Positions 9,393 to 19,810 of a stretch of DNA of 64,000 nt are shown here, one piece after another (within the stretch, counting starts at the first letter, position 1; every line of letters starts with the position of its first letter). A program made the translations under genes and the position numbers. The stretch comes from Pseudovibrio sp. M1P-2-3. GTDB taxonomy: Bacteria; Pseudomonadota; Alphaproteobacteria; Rhizobiales; Stappiaceae. The notes under the pieces are model-generated. The model saw nothing but the letters and a program-made list of their open reading frames with translations, ran no database searches and was not told the origin of the DNA. The stretch is taken from assembly GCF_031501865.1 (NCBI RefSeq), contig NZ_JARRCW010000001.1, positions 4,230,001-4,294,000 on the forward strand. The letters run 5' to 3'.

Positions 9393-9605
9393 TTACCCTA
9401 AATCTGACCCAACCCCAAGAATGTGGTCATTCAGAAGCCTTATCAAACGCAGGCGCCCGAGCGAGGCCATGATGTTAAGAACAGTGATGCTAACTCAAGC
9501 CCATGTCCTTTGGTTTTTGACATTCCGTAACCGGAGTTTGTTGCCAATCACCTGCTTGAAACGACTCATCAAGGTTTCTCCTCGGGTCCTTGGTCCATAC
9601 CCAGC
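9393..9605 (-). pseudogene. Remnant of an IS5-type transposase C-terminus
   Basis: Read on the minus strand, this gives GYGPRTRGETLMSRFKQVIG followed by NKLRLRNVKNQ, a stop, then VSITVLNIMASLGR and a terminal stop. The pattern Arg-x-x-x-Glu, then a Lys-x-x-Ile-Gly-x-x-Leu-Arg block, then a hydrophobic LN-x-M helix is the C-terminal Glu region of IS5-family DDE transposases. Only about 70 codons remain, with an internal TGA and no inverted repeats visible. Confidence 0.6.
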
Positions 9606-9712
9606 CTACCTTGACCAAGCCATATGGCCTTTATTTTGCTTTCCAAAATATCGGTTACGGTAATTTTGATGGGACTTAGCCCAGTTCTTCAAACATCTTC
9701 CACCAAATCAAC

Positions 9713-9734
9713 AGGGCTTGTTACACCAAGCCCT
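9713..9734. repeat. Stem-loop in the lpd downstream region
   Basis: AGGGCTTG and CAAGCCCT pair perfectly around a 6-base loop. There is no following T run, so it may be an extra 3' stabiliser or part of the decayed element nearby. Confidence 0.4.
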
Positions 9735-9754
9735 ATCAAATTGCGGGGGCAGAA

Positions 9755-9787
9755 CAAAAAAGGGCCAGCCAAGTGGCCAGCCCTTTT
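9755..9787 (-). terminator. Terminator of the mdh-suc-lpd operon
   Basis: The AAAAAGGGC and GCCCTTTTT arms, with an inner GGCC pairing and short loop, lie about 20 bp past the lpd stop on the minus strand and end in a T run. This is the only strong terminator seen downstream of the TCA block. Confidence 0.85.
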
Positions 9788-9807
9788 TGAAGTTTTATGC
9801 GTAGCAC

Positions 9808-11208
9808 CTAGATGTGGATGGGCTTGGAGAAGGTTGCAAGTGCAGCTTCTTTTATCGCCTCCGACATGGTTGGGTGCGCGTGGCAGGTGCGGCCAAGGTC
9901 TTCGGAGGAACCACCGAATTCCATGAGAACGCAGGCCTCGTGAATCATTTCGCCAGCGCCATGGCCCAGAATATGAACGCCCAGAACGCGGTCGGTGTCT
10001 GCGTCTGCCAGAACTTTCACAAAGCCTTCTGTTTTCAGCATGGCTTTGGCACGACCATTGGCGGTGAACGGGAACTTGCCCGCCTTGTAGTTCACGCCTG
10101 CGGCCTTCAGCTCTTCTTCGGTTTTACCAACGGAAGCGACTTCAGGAGAGGTGTACACAACGCCCGGGATCACGTCATAGTTCACATGCCCTGCCTGACC
10201 GGAAAGGATTTCGGCAACAGCAACGCCTTCATCCTCGGCCTTGTGTGCCAGCATCGGGCCGGCAATCACGTCGCCGATGGCGTAGATGCCCTCAACGTTG
10301 GTCTTAAAGTGGTTGTCGGTGATCACACGTCCACGCTCGTCCAGCGCAACACCTGCCTCAGCAAGACCAAGGTTGTCGGTGTACGGCTTGCGGCCAATGG
10401 CAACCAGCACAACATCCGCGTCCAGTGTCTGGGCTTCGCCGCCAGCGGCAGGCTCCACGGAAACCTCGTGTCCTTTGCCCTTTTTGGAAACGCCGGTCAC
10501 CTTGGAAGACAGCTTGAACTCCATGCCTTGCTTTTTCAGCATACGCTGGAACTGCTTGGAAACGTCTGCGTCCATTGCGCCAAGGATCTTGTCCATGAAT
10601 TCGACAACGGTTACCTGCGCGCCAAGGCGGGCATAAACGGAACCCAGCTCAAGGCCGATAACGCCAGCGCCAACAACAACCATTTTGGCAGGAACTTTTT
10701 CAAGCTCCAGTGCGCCGGTAGAGGACACGATGGTTTTCTCGTCAATCTCCACGCCCGGCAACGGCATCACATCAGAGCCGGTGGCGATGACGATGTTCTT
10801 GCCCTCAACAATGCTTACAGAACCGTCTTCGGCTGTCACTTCCACCTTGCCAGCAGAGACAATGCGGCCTGTGCCGATGTGCGGTGTGATCTTGTTCTTC
10901 TTGAACAGGTAATCAATACCGGAAACATTGCCGTCAACCACAGAGGTTTTGTGGGCCTGCATGGTTGGCCAGTCCACTGCGGGCTTGCCAACCTTAATGC
11001 CAAGCTTCTCAAAGGAGTGGGAAGCTTCCTCAAACATCTCAGAGGCATGCAGCAATGCTTTGGAAGGAATACAGCCAACGTTGAGGCAGGTGCCGCCGTG
11101 GGTCTTGCGCTTTTCAACAACGGCCACTTTCATGCCCAGTTGAGCCGCCTTCACCGCGCAAACATAACCACCGGGGCCAGTTCCGATAATAATAAGATCG
11201 TAGGACAT
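9808..11208 (-). CDS. lpd: Dihydrolipoyl dehydrogenase (E3)
   Basis: 466-aa flavoprotein that reoxidises dihydrolipoamide on the E2 component, passing electrons to NAD+. The FAD-binding GTGPGG is at residues 9-14 and the redox disulfide at Cys41/Cys46 ([10 protein letters not shown]). A second Rossmann motif [10 protein letters not shown] binds NAD, and the catalytic His-Glu pair is H445/E450 (HPTMSE). The length is normal. It is the last gene of the minus-strand TCA operon, about 90 bp after sucB, which suits the 2-oxoglutarate dehydrogenase complex. Two hairpins in the gap may tune its expression. Confidence 0.97.
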   Translation of the reverse strand: MSYDLIIIGTGPGGYVCAVKAAQLGMKVAVVEKRKTHGGTCLNVGCIPSKALLHASEMFEEASHSFEKLGIKVGKPAVDWPTMQAHKTSVVDGNVSGIDYLFKKNKITPHIGTGRIVSAGKVEVTAEDGSVSIVEGKNIVIATGSDVMPLPGVEIDEKTIVSSTGALELEKVPAKMVVVGAGVIGLELGSVYARLGAQVTVVEFMDKILGAMDADVSKQFQRMLKKQGMEFKLSSKVTGVSKKGKGHEVSVEPAAGGEAQTLDADVVLVAIGRKPYTDNLGLAEAGVALDERGRVITDNHFKTNVEGIYAIGDVIAGPMLAHKAEDEGVAVAEILSGQAGHVNYDVIPGVVYTSPEVASVGKTEEELKAAGVNYKAGKFPFTANGRAKAMLKTEGFVKVLADADTDRVLGVHILGHGAGEMIHEACVLMEFGGSSEDLGRTCHAHPTMSEAIKEAALATFSKPIHI

Positions 11209-11234
11209 ATAAGTATCCTTGAGAATTATTCTTA

Positions 11235-11282
11235 GCCGGTTTCACCGGCACATAACGGGAAATGCCCGGATCACTCCGGGCA
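11235..11282 (-). repeat. Two hairpins between sucB and lpd
   Basis: GCCGGT/ACCGGC (11235-11249) and TGCCCGGA/TCCGGGCA (11263-11282) each form a perfect short stem. Neither has a T run, so they are more likely mRNA-processing or stability elements than terminators. Confidence 0.5.
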
Positions 11283-11295
11283 CTTGCAAAACTTA

Positions 11296-12813
11296 TTAAA
11301 GGTCCAGCACCAGACGCTGCGGATCTTCCAGGCTTTCTTTCACGCGCACAAGGAAGGTAACAGCTTCTTTACCGTCCACGATGCGGTGGTCGTAAGAAAG
11401 AGCCAGATACATCATCGGACGGATCACAACCTGACCGTTGATGGCCACAGGACGCTCCTGAATTTTGTGCATGCCCAGAATACCGGACTGCGGAGCGTTC
11501 AGGATTGGGGAGGACATGAGGGAGCCGTAAACACCACCGTTGGAGATGGTGAATGTGCCGCCCTGCATGTCTGCCATGGAAAGCTTGCCATCACGGCCCT
11601 TGCGTCCAAGATCACCGATGTTCTTTTCGATTTCGGCAATCGACATCTGGTCCGCATCACGAACCACAGGAACAACAAGACCCTTAGGTGTGCCAACAGC
11701 AACACCGATATGGGCGTAGTCCTTGTAGATGATGTCAGTGCCATCAATCTCGGCGTTCACAGCTGGGATTTCTTTCAAGGCATGGGTCACTGCTTTTGCA
11801 AAGAAGCCCATGAAGCCAAGCTTAACGCCGTGCTTCTTCTCGAAGATGTCCTTGTACTGCTTGCGCAGATCCATGATCGGCTTCATGTCCACTTCGTTAT
11901 AAGTGGTCAGCATGGCAGCGGAGTTCTGGGCATCTTTCAAACGACGCGCGATTGTCTGGCGCAGTTTGGTCATGCGTACGCGTTCTTCGCGCTGTTCATC
12001 TGCAGGTGCAGATGGTGCACGAACGGAGACCGCAGGAGTTGATGCAGGCTGGGCTGCATTCACGCCGCTTGCAACAGCTGCAATCACGTCACCTTTGAGA
12101 ACCTGACCGCGCTTGCCTGAACCGGCAACCTGACCAGCGTTAATGCCCTGTTCCGCCATCATCTTTGCAGCAGAAGGCGCAGCAGGCATGGACGTTGCCG
12201 CAGGTGCTGCAGGCGCCGGTGCGCTAGGTGCAGGAGCAGCAGCTTGCGGGGCAACAACAGCGCCGGCACCCGGTGCGATTTTGCAAAGCAGGTTGCCCGG
12301 CTCAACAGTTGCGCCGGTTGTCTGTGCAATTTCAACCACAGTGCCAGCCACAGGGCTTGGCACTTCCTGTGCGGCCTTGTCTGTTTCCAGTTCAACCAGA
12401 ATGTCATCGGCTTTAACAACATCACCAACTTTAACGGACCATTCGCCCACTTCAGCCTCGGTGACGCTCTCGCCAGCATGTGGAACCAGAACATCAACAG
12501 GGGCAGCAGCAGCTGCGTTTGCCTGTGCTGTAGCGGCAGGAGCGGCGGCAGTTGCTGCTGGTGCAGCAGCGCCAGCTCCTTCAGCCAGTTCACCAAGCAA
12601 TGTGCCAACTTCAACCGTATCACCTTCATTGACCATGATGGCCTGCAAAGTACCGGCAGCAGGAGCAGGCACTTCAACAGTTACCTTGTCCGTTTCCAGT
12701 TCCACCAAAGGCTCGTCAGCATTTACTGCATCACCCGGCTTTTTGAACCATTGAGCAATGGTCGCTTCGGTTACGGATTCTCCCAGTGTGGGCACACGAA
12801 TTTCCGTCGCCAT
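11296..12813 (-). CDS. sucB: Dihydrolipoyl succinyltransferase (2-oxoglutarate dehydrogenase E2)
   Basis: 505 aa. Two lipoyl domains are present, with the lipoylated lysines in ETDK motifs at K43 and K146; the E. coli enzyme has one. Ala/Pro-rich linkers lead to a peripheral-subunit-binding domain (about 212-248), then the catalytic acyltransferase domain, whose active site is H476-x3-D480 in SYDHRIVDG. It transfers succinyl groups from lipoamide to CoA. The doubled lipoyl domain is seen directly and accounts for the length. It follows sucA by 66 bp in the TCA operon. Confidence 0.96.
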   Translation of the reverse strand: MATEIRVPTLGESVTEATIAQWFKKPGDAVNADEPLVELETDKVTVEVPAPAAGTLQAIMVNEGDTVEVGTLLGELAEGAGAAAPAATAAAPAATAQANAAAAAPVDVLVPHAGESVTEAEVGEWSVKVGDVVKADDILVELETDKAAQEVPSPVAGTVVEIAQTTGATVEPGNLLCKIAPGAGAVVAPQAAAPAPSAPAPAAPAATSMPAAPSAAKMMAEQGINAGQVAGSGKRGQVLKGDVIAAVASGVNAAQPASTPAVSVRAPSAPADEQREERVRMTKLRQTIARRLKDAQNSAAMLTTYNEVDMKPIMDLRKQYKDIFEKKHGVKLGFMGFFAKAVTHALKEIPAVNAEIDGTDIIYKDYAHIGVAVGTPKGLVVPVVRDADQMSIAEIEKNIGDLGRKGRDGKLSMADMQGGTFTISNGGVYGSLMSSPILNAPQSGILGMHKIQERPVAINGQVVIRPMMYLALSYDHRIVDGKEAVTFLVRVKESLEDPQRLVLDL

Positions 12814-12879
12814 TTTCTGTCTCTTCTCATTTATGGGCCAAAGGGGCCGTTAAAATAAAATTCCAAAGGGTGGTGCGCT

Positions 12880-15849
12880 CTACACTGAGAACGCATCGTC
12901 CAAGAAGGCTTGCAACTGGGCAAGATGCTTAGACATCAAGCCGGTTGCCGTTGCAGCAGCAGCTGGGCGGCCAACATAACGTGGGCGCGTAACCTTGGCA
13001 CCAACATGTTCAAGAACCCATTCAATATATTCTTGAACAAAGAACCATGAACCCATGTTCTTCGGCTCTTCCTGACACCACACCACATCCGCGTTCTTAA
13101 AGCGTTTAAGCTCGGTGCAAAGCGCTTTGGTCGGGAACGGGTAAAGCTGTTCCACACGCAGCAGGTAGACATCGTCAATACCGCGTTTTTCGCGCTCTTC
13201 CAGCAGGTCGTAGTAAACCTTACCAGTACACAGAACCACACGGCGGATTTTGTCATCAGCCTGCAAGGCAACCGTTGAACCAGGATGTGACTGGGCATCA
13301 TCCCACAGCAAGCGGTGGAAACAGCTGTCTGTTCCAAAATCTGCCAGATGCGAAACGGCACGCTTGTGACGCAGCAAAGATTTCGGTGTCATCAGGATCA
13401 GCGGTTTACGAATGTCACGCTTCATCTGACGGCGCAGAATGTGGAAGTAGTTGGCCGGTGTTGTACAGTTGGCAACCTGCATGTTGTCTTCTGCACACAT
13501 TTGTAAGAAGCGCTCAAGGCGTGCGGAGGAATGCTCCGGTCCTTGGCCTTCATAGCCATGCGGCAGCAGGCACACGAGGCCCGACATACGCAGCCACTTG
13601 CGTTCACCAGAAGAGATGAACTGGTCAAACAGCACCTGCGCACCGTTTGCAAAGTCACCGAACTGCGCTTCCCACATGGTTAGAGCATTTGGCTCAGACA
13701 AGGAGTAGCCATATTCAAACCCAAGCACAGCCTCTTCAGACAGCATGGAGTTGATGACTTCGTAGCGGGCCTGCCCCTTGGCAACGTGGTTGAGCGGGAT
13801 ATAACGGTCTTCGTTTTCCTGATCATACAGCACGGAGTGACGCTGGGAGAATGTACCGCGTTCACAGTCCTGACCGGACAGGCGAACTGCAATGCCTTCA
13901 TCCAGAAGTCCGGCAAATGCCAGTGCTTCACCCATGGCCCAGTCAATGCCCTTCGCGTCCTCAATCATCTTGGCGCGATTGTTCATGAAACGGCGGATCG
14001 TGCGGTGAGCATTAAACCCTTCAGGAACAGTAGAGAGCATATGACCCAGCTCAAGGAGCTTGTCATCGGCAATACATGTCTGGCCACGGCGCGGCTCGTC
14101 AGATTGCTTGGCAATCTTCATGCCTGACCATTTGCCATCCAGCCAGTCAGCCTTGTTTGGCTTATACTCATTGCCCACTTCAAATTCGTGGTCCAGATGC
14201 GTACGCCACTCGGCTCTCGCCTTGTCCACTTCATCAGCGGCAATCAAACCTTCGCTTACCAGCTTGTCGCCGTAAATCTGCAAGGTTGTTTCATGCTTGC
14301 GGATCTTGCGGTACATGATTGGCTGCGTGAACGCTGGCTCATCGCCCTCGTTATGGCCGAAGCGGCGATAACAGATAATGTCGATCACGACAGGACGGCC
14401 AAACTTCTGGCGGAACTCAACGGCGATTTTCGCCGCATAGGTGACCGCTTCAGGGTCATCGCCATTCACATGGAAGATCGGTGCTTCAATCACCTTCGCC
14501 ACATCTGACGGATAAGGCGAGGAGCGGGAGAAACGCGGGTTGGTGGTAAAGCCGATCTGGTTGTTGATGATCACGTGGATCGAACCACCAGTACGGTGAC
14601 CGCGCAGGGCAGAAAGGCCAAAACATTCAGCCACAACACCTTGACCTGCAAACGCCGCATCACCGTGCAGCAGCAGCGGCAGCACTTTGGAGCGGTCAGT
14701 CTCGGTTGTTTCCACCCAGCCAGACTCTTGGTCCTGCTTGGCGCGGGCCTTACCCAGAACAACCGGATTCACGATTTCAAGGTGCGAGGGGTTCGCTGTC
14801 AAAGACAGGTGAACGTTGTTGCCATCAAATTCGCGGTCCGAAGAGGCCCCAAGGTGATACTTCACATCACCAGAACCTTCCACATCGTCCGGCGCGTAGG
14901 AGCCGCCCTTGAACTCGTGGAAGATCGCCCGGTGCGGTTTGCCCATTACTTGAGAAAGCACGTTCAAACGGCCACGATGCGCCATGCCCAGAACAATTTC
15001 CTGAACACCCAGCGCACCGCCACGCTTGATGATCTGCTCAAGAGCCGGAATAAGCGCTTCACCGCCATCAAGGCCAAAACGTTTGGTGCCGGTGTATTTG
15101 ACGTCAAGAAACTTTTCAAAGCCTTCGGCTTCAACCAGTTTATTGAGGATCGCCTTCTTGCCTTCCGGCGTAAAGGCCACATGCTTGTCCGGCCCTTCAA
15201 TGCGTTCCTGAATCCATGCCTTTGCCGCAGGGTCGGAAATATGCATGAATTCCACACCCAGGGTGGAACAGTAGGTACGCTTCAGGATTTCCAGCATCTC
15301 GCGAATACTGGCAAACTCCATGCCCAAAACATTGTCGAGGAAGATCTTGCGATCCCAATCGGCCTCGGTGAAGCCATAGGTTGCCGGATGCAGCTCTTCA
15401 TGATCACCGGGTGTTGCAAGGTGCAGCGGGTCAAGGTCGGCATGCAGATGGCCGCGCATACGGTAAGCACGGATCATCATCAGTGCGCGTACACTGTCAC
15501 GTGTAGCCTGCTGGACTTCAGCATCTGTCAGTTCAACGCCGGTTTTTTTGGCGCTGGACTTGATCTTTTTTTCAACGACTTGCTCGGCCGGCCAATCGCC
15601 GTCCAGTGCAGACACCAGTTCACCGTTGGCGGGAATTGGCCAATCGGGGCGTTGCCAGGTTGCTCCACGAGCTTCCTTGATAACGTCAGCCGGGTTATCT
15701 TGCAAAGATGAGAAGAATTCTTGCCACTCGGGGTCGAGTGAGCTGGGGTTTTCCTGATACTGAGCGTATAGGTCTTCAATATAAGGAGCGTTGGCGCCGT
15801 AAAGGAACGACGTCAGCGCGAATACATTGTTCGCGTCCTGCCGTGCCAT
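12880..15849 (-). CDS. sucA: 2-oxoglutarate dehydrogenase E1 component
   Basis: This thiamine-diphosphate enzyme decarboxylates 2-oxoglutarate and succinylates E2. I place the start at the ATG at 15849 (989 aa) because the protein then begins MARQDANNVFALTSFLYGAN, typical of alphaproteobacterial SucA. An upstream in-frame ATG at 15906 would add 19 unusual basic residues. Visible family blocks include GMAHRGRLNVL, GDAAFAGQGVVAE with the ThDP region, RRFGHNEGDEP and LPHGYEGQGPEHSSAR. A hairpin (GCGAAG/CTTCGC, 15859-15875) lies just before the start and may influence initiation. It sits between sucD and sucB. Confidence 0.96.
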   Translation of the reverse strand: MARQDANNVFALTSFLYGANAPYIEDLYAQYQENPSSLDPEWQEFFSSLQDNPADVIKEARGATWQRPDWPIPANGELVSALDGDWPAEQVVEKKIKSSAKKTGVELTDAEVQQATRDSVRALMMIRAYRMRGHLHADLDPLHLATPGDHEELHPATYGFTEADWDRKIFLDNVLGMEFASIREMLEILKRTYCSTLGVEFMHISDPAAKAWIQERIEGPDKHVAFTPEGKKAILNKLVEAEGFEKFLDVKYTGTKRFGLDGGEALIPALEQIIKRGGALGVQEIVLGMAHRGRLNVLSQVMGKPHRAIFHEFKGGSYAPDDVEGSGDVKYHLGASSDREFDGNNVHLSLTANPSHLEIVNPVVLGKARAKQDQESGWVETTETDRSKVLPLLLHGDAAFAGQGVVAECFGLSALRGHRTGGSIHVIINNQIGFTTNPRFSRSSPYPSDVAKVIEAPIFHVNGDDPEAVTYAAKIAVEFRQKFGRPVVIDIICYRRFGHNEGDEPAFTQPIMYRKIRKHETTLQIYGDKLVSEGLIAADEVDKARAEWRTHLDHEFEVGNEYKPNKADWLDGKWSGMKIAKQSDEPRRGQTCIADDKLLELGHMLSTVPEGFNAHRTIRRFMNNRAKMIEDAKGIDWAMGEALAFAGLLDEGIAVRLSGQDCERGTFSQRHSVLYDQENEDRYIPLNHVAKGQARYEVINSMLSEEAVLGFEYGYSLSEPNALTMWEAQFGDFANGAQVLFDQFISSGERKWLRMSGLVCLLPHGYEGQGPEHSSARLERFLQMCAEDNMQVANCTTPANYFHILRRQMKRDIRKPLILMTPKSLLRHKRAVSHLADFGTDSCFHRLLWDDAQSHPGSTVALQADDKIRRVVLCTGKVYYDLLEEREKRGIDDVYLLRVEQLYPFPTKALCTELKRFKNADVVWCQEEPKNMGSWFFVQEYIEWVLEHVGAKVTRPRYVGRPAAAATATGLMSKHLAQLQAFLDDAFSV

Positions 15850-15858
15850 GCTTTTAAA

Positions 15859-15875
15859 GCGAAGTTTTGCTTCGC
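15859..15875 (-). repeat. Hairpin directly upstream of sucA start
   Basis: GCGAAG and CTTCGC pair around a 5-base loop about 10 bases before the sucA ATG, where a ribosome site would normally lie. A role in translational tuning is possible. Confidence 0.4.
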
Positions 15876-16007
15876 CCTGCTTTCTTATGGGCCGATGCAT
15901 AATCAAGCATCTGGAACCCGGAACCGCGTTTTGGTAGCTGAAAAACTGGTGGCCAGCTACCCCTCAATGTGGGCGACGCATTGGCGAACGCGTCCCCCAA
16001 TTTTTGG

Positions 16008-16041
16008 TGCCATCTACCTCTTTTAAAGAGCTTAGGTGGCA
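16008..16041 (-). repeat. Imperfect hairpin after sucD
   Basis: TGCCA/TGGCA outer arms and CTCTTT/AAAGAG inner arms form an interrupted stem directly downstream of the sucD stop and before sucA. There is no T run; a processing or attenuation role is a guess. Confidence 0.4.
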
Positions 16042-16052
16042 AAAGGCTTAAC

Positions 16053-16964
16053 TTAAGCGCCTTTTAAAACTTCAACGAGCGTCTTGCCAAGTTTTGCAGG
16101 TGATGGAGATACGCGGATACCCGCAGCTTCCATTGCCGCAATCTTGTCTTCTGCTCCGCCCTTACCGCCGGAGATCACAGCACCGGCATGACCCATTGTG
16201 CGGCCCGGAGGCGCTGTACGCCCTGCAATGAAGCCAACCATAGGCTTTTTACGGCCCTTTTTAGCTTGCTCTTGCAACCATTCAGCAGCTTCTTCTTCCG
16301 CAGAACCACCGATTTCACCAATCATGATGATGGATTCTGTTTCAGGATCGTCCAAAAACAGGTCCAGCATGTCGATGAACTCTGTGCCCTTCACAGGGTC
16401 ACCGCCGATACCAACAGCAGTTGTCTGGCCAAGGCCTTCCTGCGTTGTCTGGAACACAGCTTCATAAGTCAGTGTACCGGAGCGGGAGACGATACCAACG
16501 TTACCCTTCTTGAAGATGGAGCCCGGCATGATGCCGATCTTGCACTCTTCAGGGGTCAGAACGCCGGGGCAGTTCGGGCCGAGCAGGCGGGAGTTGGACT
16601 TGTCCAAGCGCGCCTTAACCTTCACCATGTCTGCAACTGGAATACCTTCCGTGATACAAACGATGAGAGGAATTTCAGCATCAATTGCCTCAATAATGGC
16701 AGCGCCAGCGCCTGCAGGCGGCACATAAACAACAGAAGCGTTTGCACCAGTTGCCTCTTTGGCTTCCTTAACGGAGGCAAAAATTGGCAGCTCGGCAGCA
16801 CCTTCAATGCCGCCCGACCAAGTTTGGCCGCCCTTTTTAGGATGAACACCACCAACCATCTTGGTGCCGAAGTATTCCAAAGCCTGTTCAGTGTGGAATG
16901 TACCGGTTTTACCGGTCAGACCCTGAACAATGACCTTTGTATTTTTGTCAACGAGAATGGACAT
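16053..16964 (-). CDS. sucD: Succinyl-CoA ligase alpha subunit
   Basis: 303 aa. With SucC it makes succinate and a nucleoside triphosphate from succinyl-CoA. The N-terminal CoA-binding Rossmann region includes [13 protein letters not shown]. The phosphohistidine is His259 in MGHAGAV, and NCPGV and [10 protein letters not shown] are further family blocks. The length is typical. It follows a small membrane-protein gene by only 6 bp, so the normal sucC-sucD adjacency is broken although both remain in one operon. Confidence 0.97.
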   Translation of the reverse strand: MSILVDKNTKVIVQGLTGKTGTFHTEQALEYFGTKMVGGVHPKKGGQTWSGGIEGAAELPIFASVKEAKEATGANASVVYVPPAGAGAAIIEAIDAEIPLIVCITEGIPVADMVKVKARLDKSNSRLLGPNCPGVLTPEECKIGIMPGSIFKKGNVGIVSRSGTLTYEAVFQTTQEGLGQTTAVGIGGDPVKGTEFIDMLDLFLDDPETESIIMIGEIGGSAEEEAAEWLQEQAKKGRKKPMVGFIAGRTAPPGRTMGHAGAVISGGKGGAEDKIAAMEAAGIRVSPSPAKLGKTLVEVLKGA

Positions 16965-16970
16965 ATCCGT

Positions 16971-17378
16971 TTACTCTTTCAATCCTCGGCTATTCGCCTT
17001 GCCTATTGGCAGGAAAAGCCCGCAAACCGCACCTAAAAATCCAACAATGATGACCGGAATAGTTGGGCCAAAAAGAGAAAATAAAGTCATCATACTTAAA
17101 CCATAATCTACTTCAAAACCGTCTTCGGTAGTATATGGCTCTAGCGATTGGATTTCGTGACAGACATATTCAAGGCCGCCAAGCCAGAGGGCCGCGCCAA
17201 CGCTTAGAACTGTAAAGACAACTCTTACGCCCCTTTGGCTGAAAAAGCGCTTTGTCATCGCGATCAAGCCTATGTTGAAACCAAAGTTCAGCAAGGCAGA
17301 AAGTACAACAACGGAGAAACCACCGCTGAACGCGATAGAGACCCACATTTCTCCAATTGTAAGTACACACGATTTCAT
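16971..17378 (-). CDS. Small membrane protein between sucC and sucD, function unknown
   Basis: 135 aa. Hydrophobicity suggests three to four membrane segments (about residues 9-33, 52-68, 89-105, 107-125), with a conserved-looking acidic stretch between the second and third. I recognise no family. It is on the same strand as the suc genes, 34 bp after sucC and 6 bp before sucD, so it must be co-transcribed and may be translationally coupled to sucD. The ribosome site is weak. A later start at residue 11 is possible. Confidence 0.6.
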   Translation of the reverse strand: MKSCVLTIGEMWVSIAFSGGFSVVVLSALLNFGFNIGLIAMTKRFFSQRGVRVVFTVLSVGAALWLGGLEYVCHEIQSLEPYTTEDGFEVDYGLSMMTLFSLFGPTIPVIIVGFLGAVCGLFLPIGKANSRGLKE

Positions 17379-17412
17379 AAAGCGCTTTCTATGGCTATGA
17401 ATATTGCGCCGA

Positions 17413-18606
17413 TTAACCTTTAACCGCTGCTACAATCTTCTGAGCTGCATCATCCAGATCGTCAGCAGGAATAACGTTCATGCCGCTCTCGTTGATGATT
17501 TTCTTGCCCTGTTCAACGTTGGTGCCTTCAAGGCGCACAACGAGAGGAACCTGCAAGCCGACTTCTTTAACAGCTGCCAGAACGCCTTCTGCAATCACAT
17601 CACAGCGCATGATACCGCCGAAGATGTTGACCAATATGCCTTCCACGTTTGGATCAGATGTGATGATCTTGAACGCAGCTGTTACCTTTTCCTTGGAAGC
17701 ACCGCCGCCAACGTCGAGGAAGTTTGCAGGCTCTGCGCCGTACAGCTTGATGATGTCCATGGTTGCCATGGCAAGGCCAGCGCCGTTCACCATGCAGCCG
17801 ATGTTTCCGTCAAGAGCGACGTAAGCCAGATCGTGCTTGGAAGCTTCGATCTCTTTTGCGTCTTCTTCGGTCTCATCACGCAGCGCGACAATGTCGTCGT
17901 GGCGGAACAGGGCGTTACCGTCGAAGGATACTTTGGCATCCAGAACGCGTACACGGCCATTTTCCATAACGATCAGCGGGTTGATTTCCAGAAGCGCCAT
18001 ATCCTTTTCTACAAATGCTTTGTAGAGGATCGGGAACAGCTTCATGCCGTCCGCACGGGCTTCGCCTTCCAGCTTCAATGTATCGCACAGGGCAGAGGCT
18101 TTTTCTTCTGTCACGCCTTCGATCGGGTCGATTGGCAGTGTCAGAATCAGCTCTGGCGTGTTGTGCGCAACATCTTCAATGTCCATGCCGCCTTCAGTGG
18201 ATGCAACAAATGCAACCTGACCACATGTGCGATCAACCAGAAGGGAGAGGTACAATTCGCGGTCGATGTCCGCGCCGTCTTCAATGTAAAGACGGTTTAC
18301 AACTTTACCAGCGTCGCCTGTCTGAGCGGTCACCAGCGTGTTGCCCAGCATGTCTTTTGCGTGGGAAGTCACTTCATCCAGATTGAACGCGAGGCGAACA
18401 CCGCCCTTTGCGTCCGCAGGAAGTTCCTTGAACTTACCTTTACCGCGGCCACCGGCGTGGATCTGGGATTTAACAACCCAAAGAGGACCTGGAAGACTTT
18501 TTGCTGCAGCTTCCGCTTCATCAGCGGAGAAAATCGCAACACCTTCGGCAACTGGAGCACCGTACTCTTTCAGTACTGCTTTTGCCTGATATTCATGAAT
18601 ATTCAT
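17413..18606 (-). CDS. sucC: Succinyl-CoA ligase beta subunit
   Basis: 397 aa, normal length. The ATP-grasp domain starts [19 protein letters not shown], with the nucleotide-binding segment [17 protein letters not shown] and EINPLIV, and the C-terminal CoA-ligase domain contains [15 protein letters not shown]. It binds the nucleotide and succinate while SucD carries the phosphohistidine. It follows mdh by about 60 bp. The stop is followed by a non-suc membrane-protein gene before sucD. Confidence 0.97.
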   Translation of the reverse strand: MNIHEYQAKAVLKEYGAPVAEGVAIFSADEAEAAAKSLPGPLWVVKSQIHAGGRGKGKFKELPADAKGGVRLAFNLDEVTSHAKDMLGNTLVTAQTGDAGKVVNRLYIEDGADIDRELYLSLLVDRTCGQVAFVASTEGGMDIEDVAHNTPELILTLPIDPIEGVTEEKASALCDTLKLEGEARADGMKLFPILYKAFVEKDMALLEINPLIVMENGRVRVLDAKVSFDGNALFRHDDIVALRDETEEDAKEIEASKHDLAYVALDGNIGCMVNGAGLAMATMDIIKLYGAEPANFLDVGGGASKEKVTAAFKIITSDPNVEGILVNIFGGIMRCDVIAEGVLAAVKEVGLQVPLVVRLEGTNVEQGKKIINESGMNVIPADDLDDAAQKIVAAVKG

Positions 18607-18667
18607 TTGCCCTGCCTGTTAACTAGGGAGCGACCGGCGCAAAACACCGGTCTTATGCGGCAACCGG

Positions 18668-19630
<963 letters not shown>

Positions 19631-19643
19631 TCAAGTAGCTCCC

Positions 19644-19655
19644 GTTTACGTAAAC
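19644..19655. promoter_or_regulatory. Palindrome GTTTACGTAAAC before mdh
   Basis: A perfect 12-bp dyad 13 bp upstream of the mdh ATG. The same motif with one change (GTTTACGTAAGC) lies before sdhC at 40003-40014. Sharing by two TCA operons suggests a common regulator or a shared mRNA leader feature. Confidence 0.5.
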
Positions 19656-19731
19656 TAGACCGAGGGTTTTAAAAGGTCTATTTGTCGCAGGCGTAGCTGG
19701 TTTCAAAGGTCGGTGCAAGTAAAATACCCGC

Positions 19732-19767
19732 AAAAAAGCCCATTTTTGAAAAAATGCGCCTTTTTTC
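19732..19767 (-). terminator. Terminator of zapE
   Basis: On the minus strand GGCGCATTTTT pairs imperfectly with AAAAATGGGC around a short loop and is followed by six T. It lies about 45 bp after the zapE stop and separates that gene from the mdh promoter. Confidence 0.7.
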
Positions 19768-19810
19768 TAATAGGGTCACAAAGTTGTCCAAAATTCCATT
19801 TCTGAATTTT

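Noticed and set aside
9814-11235. 473-codon open frame on the plus strand opposite lpd
   Set aside because: It is the antisense shadow of lpd; composition is His/Asn/Ala-rich noise and there is no ribosome site.
14575-15711. 378-codon open frame opposite sucA
   Set aside because: Mirror of a highly biased coding sequence; no domain recognisable.
15854-16042. 62-codon open frame between sucD and sucA
   Set aside because: No ribosome site; hairpins occupy both ends of the gap.
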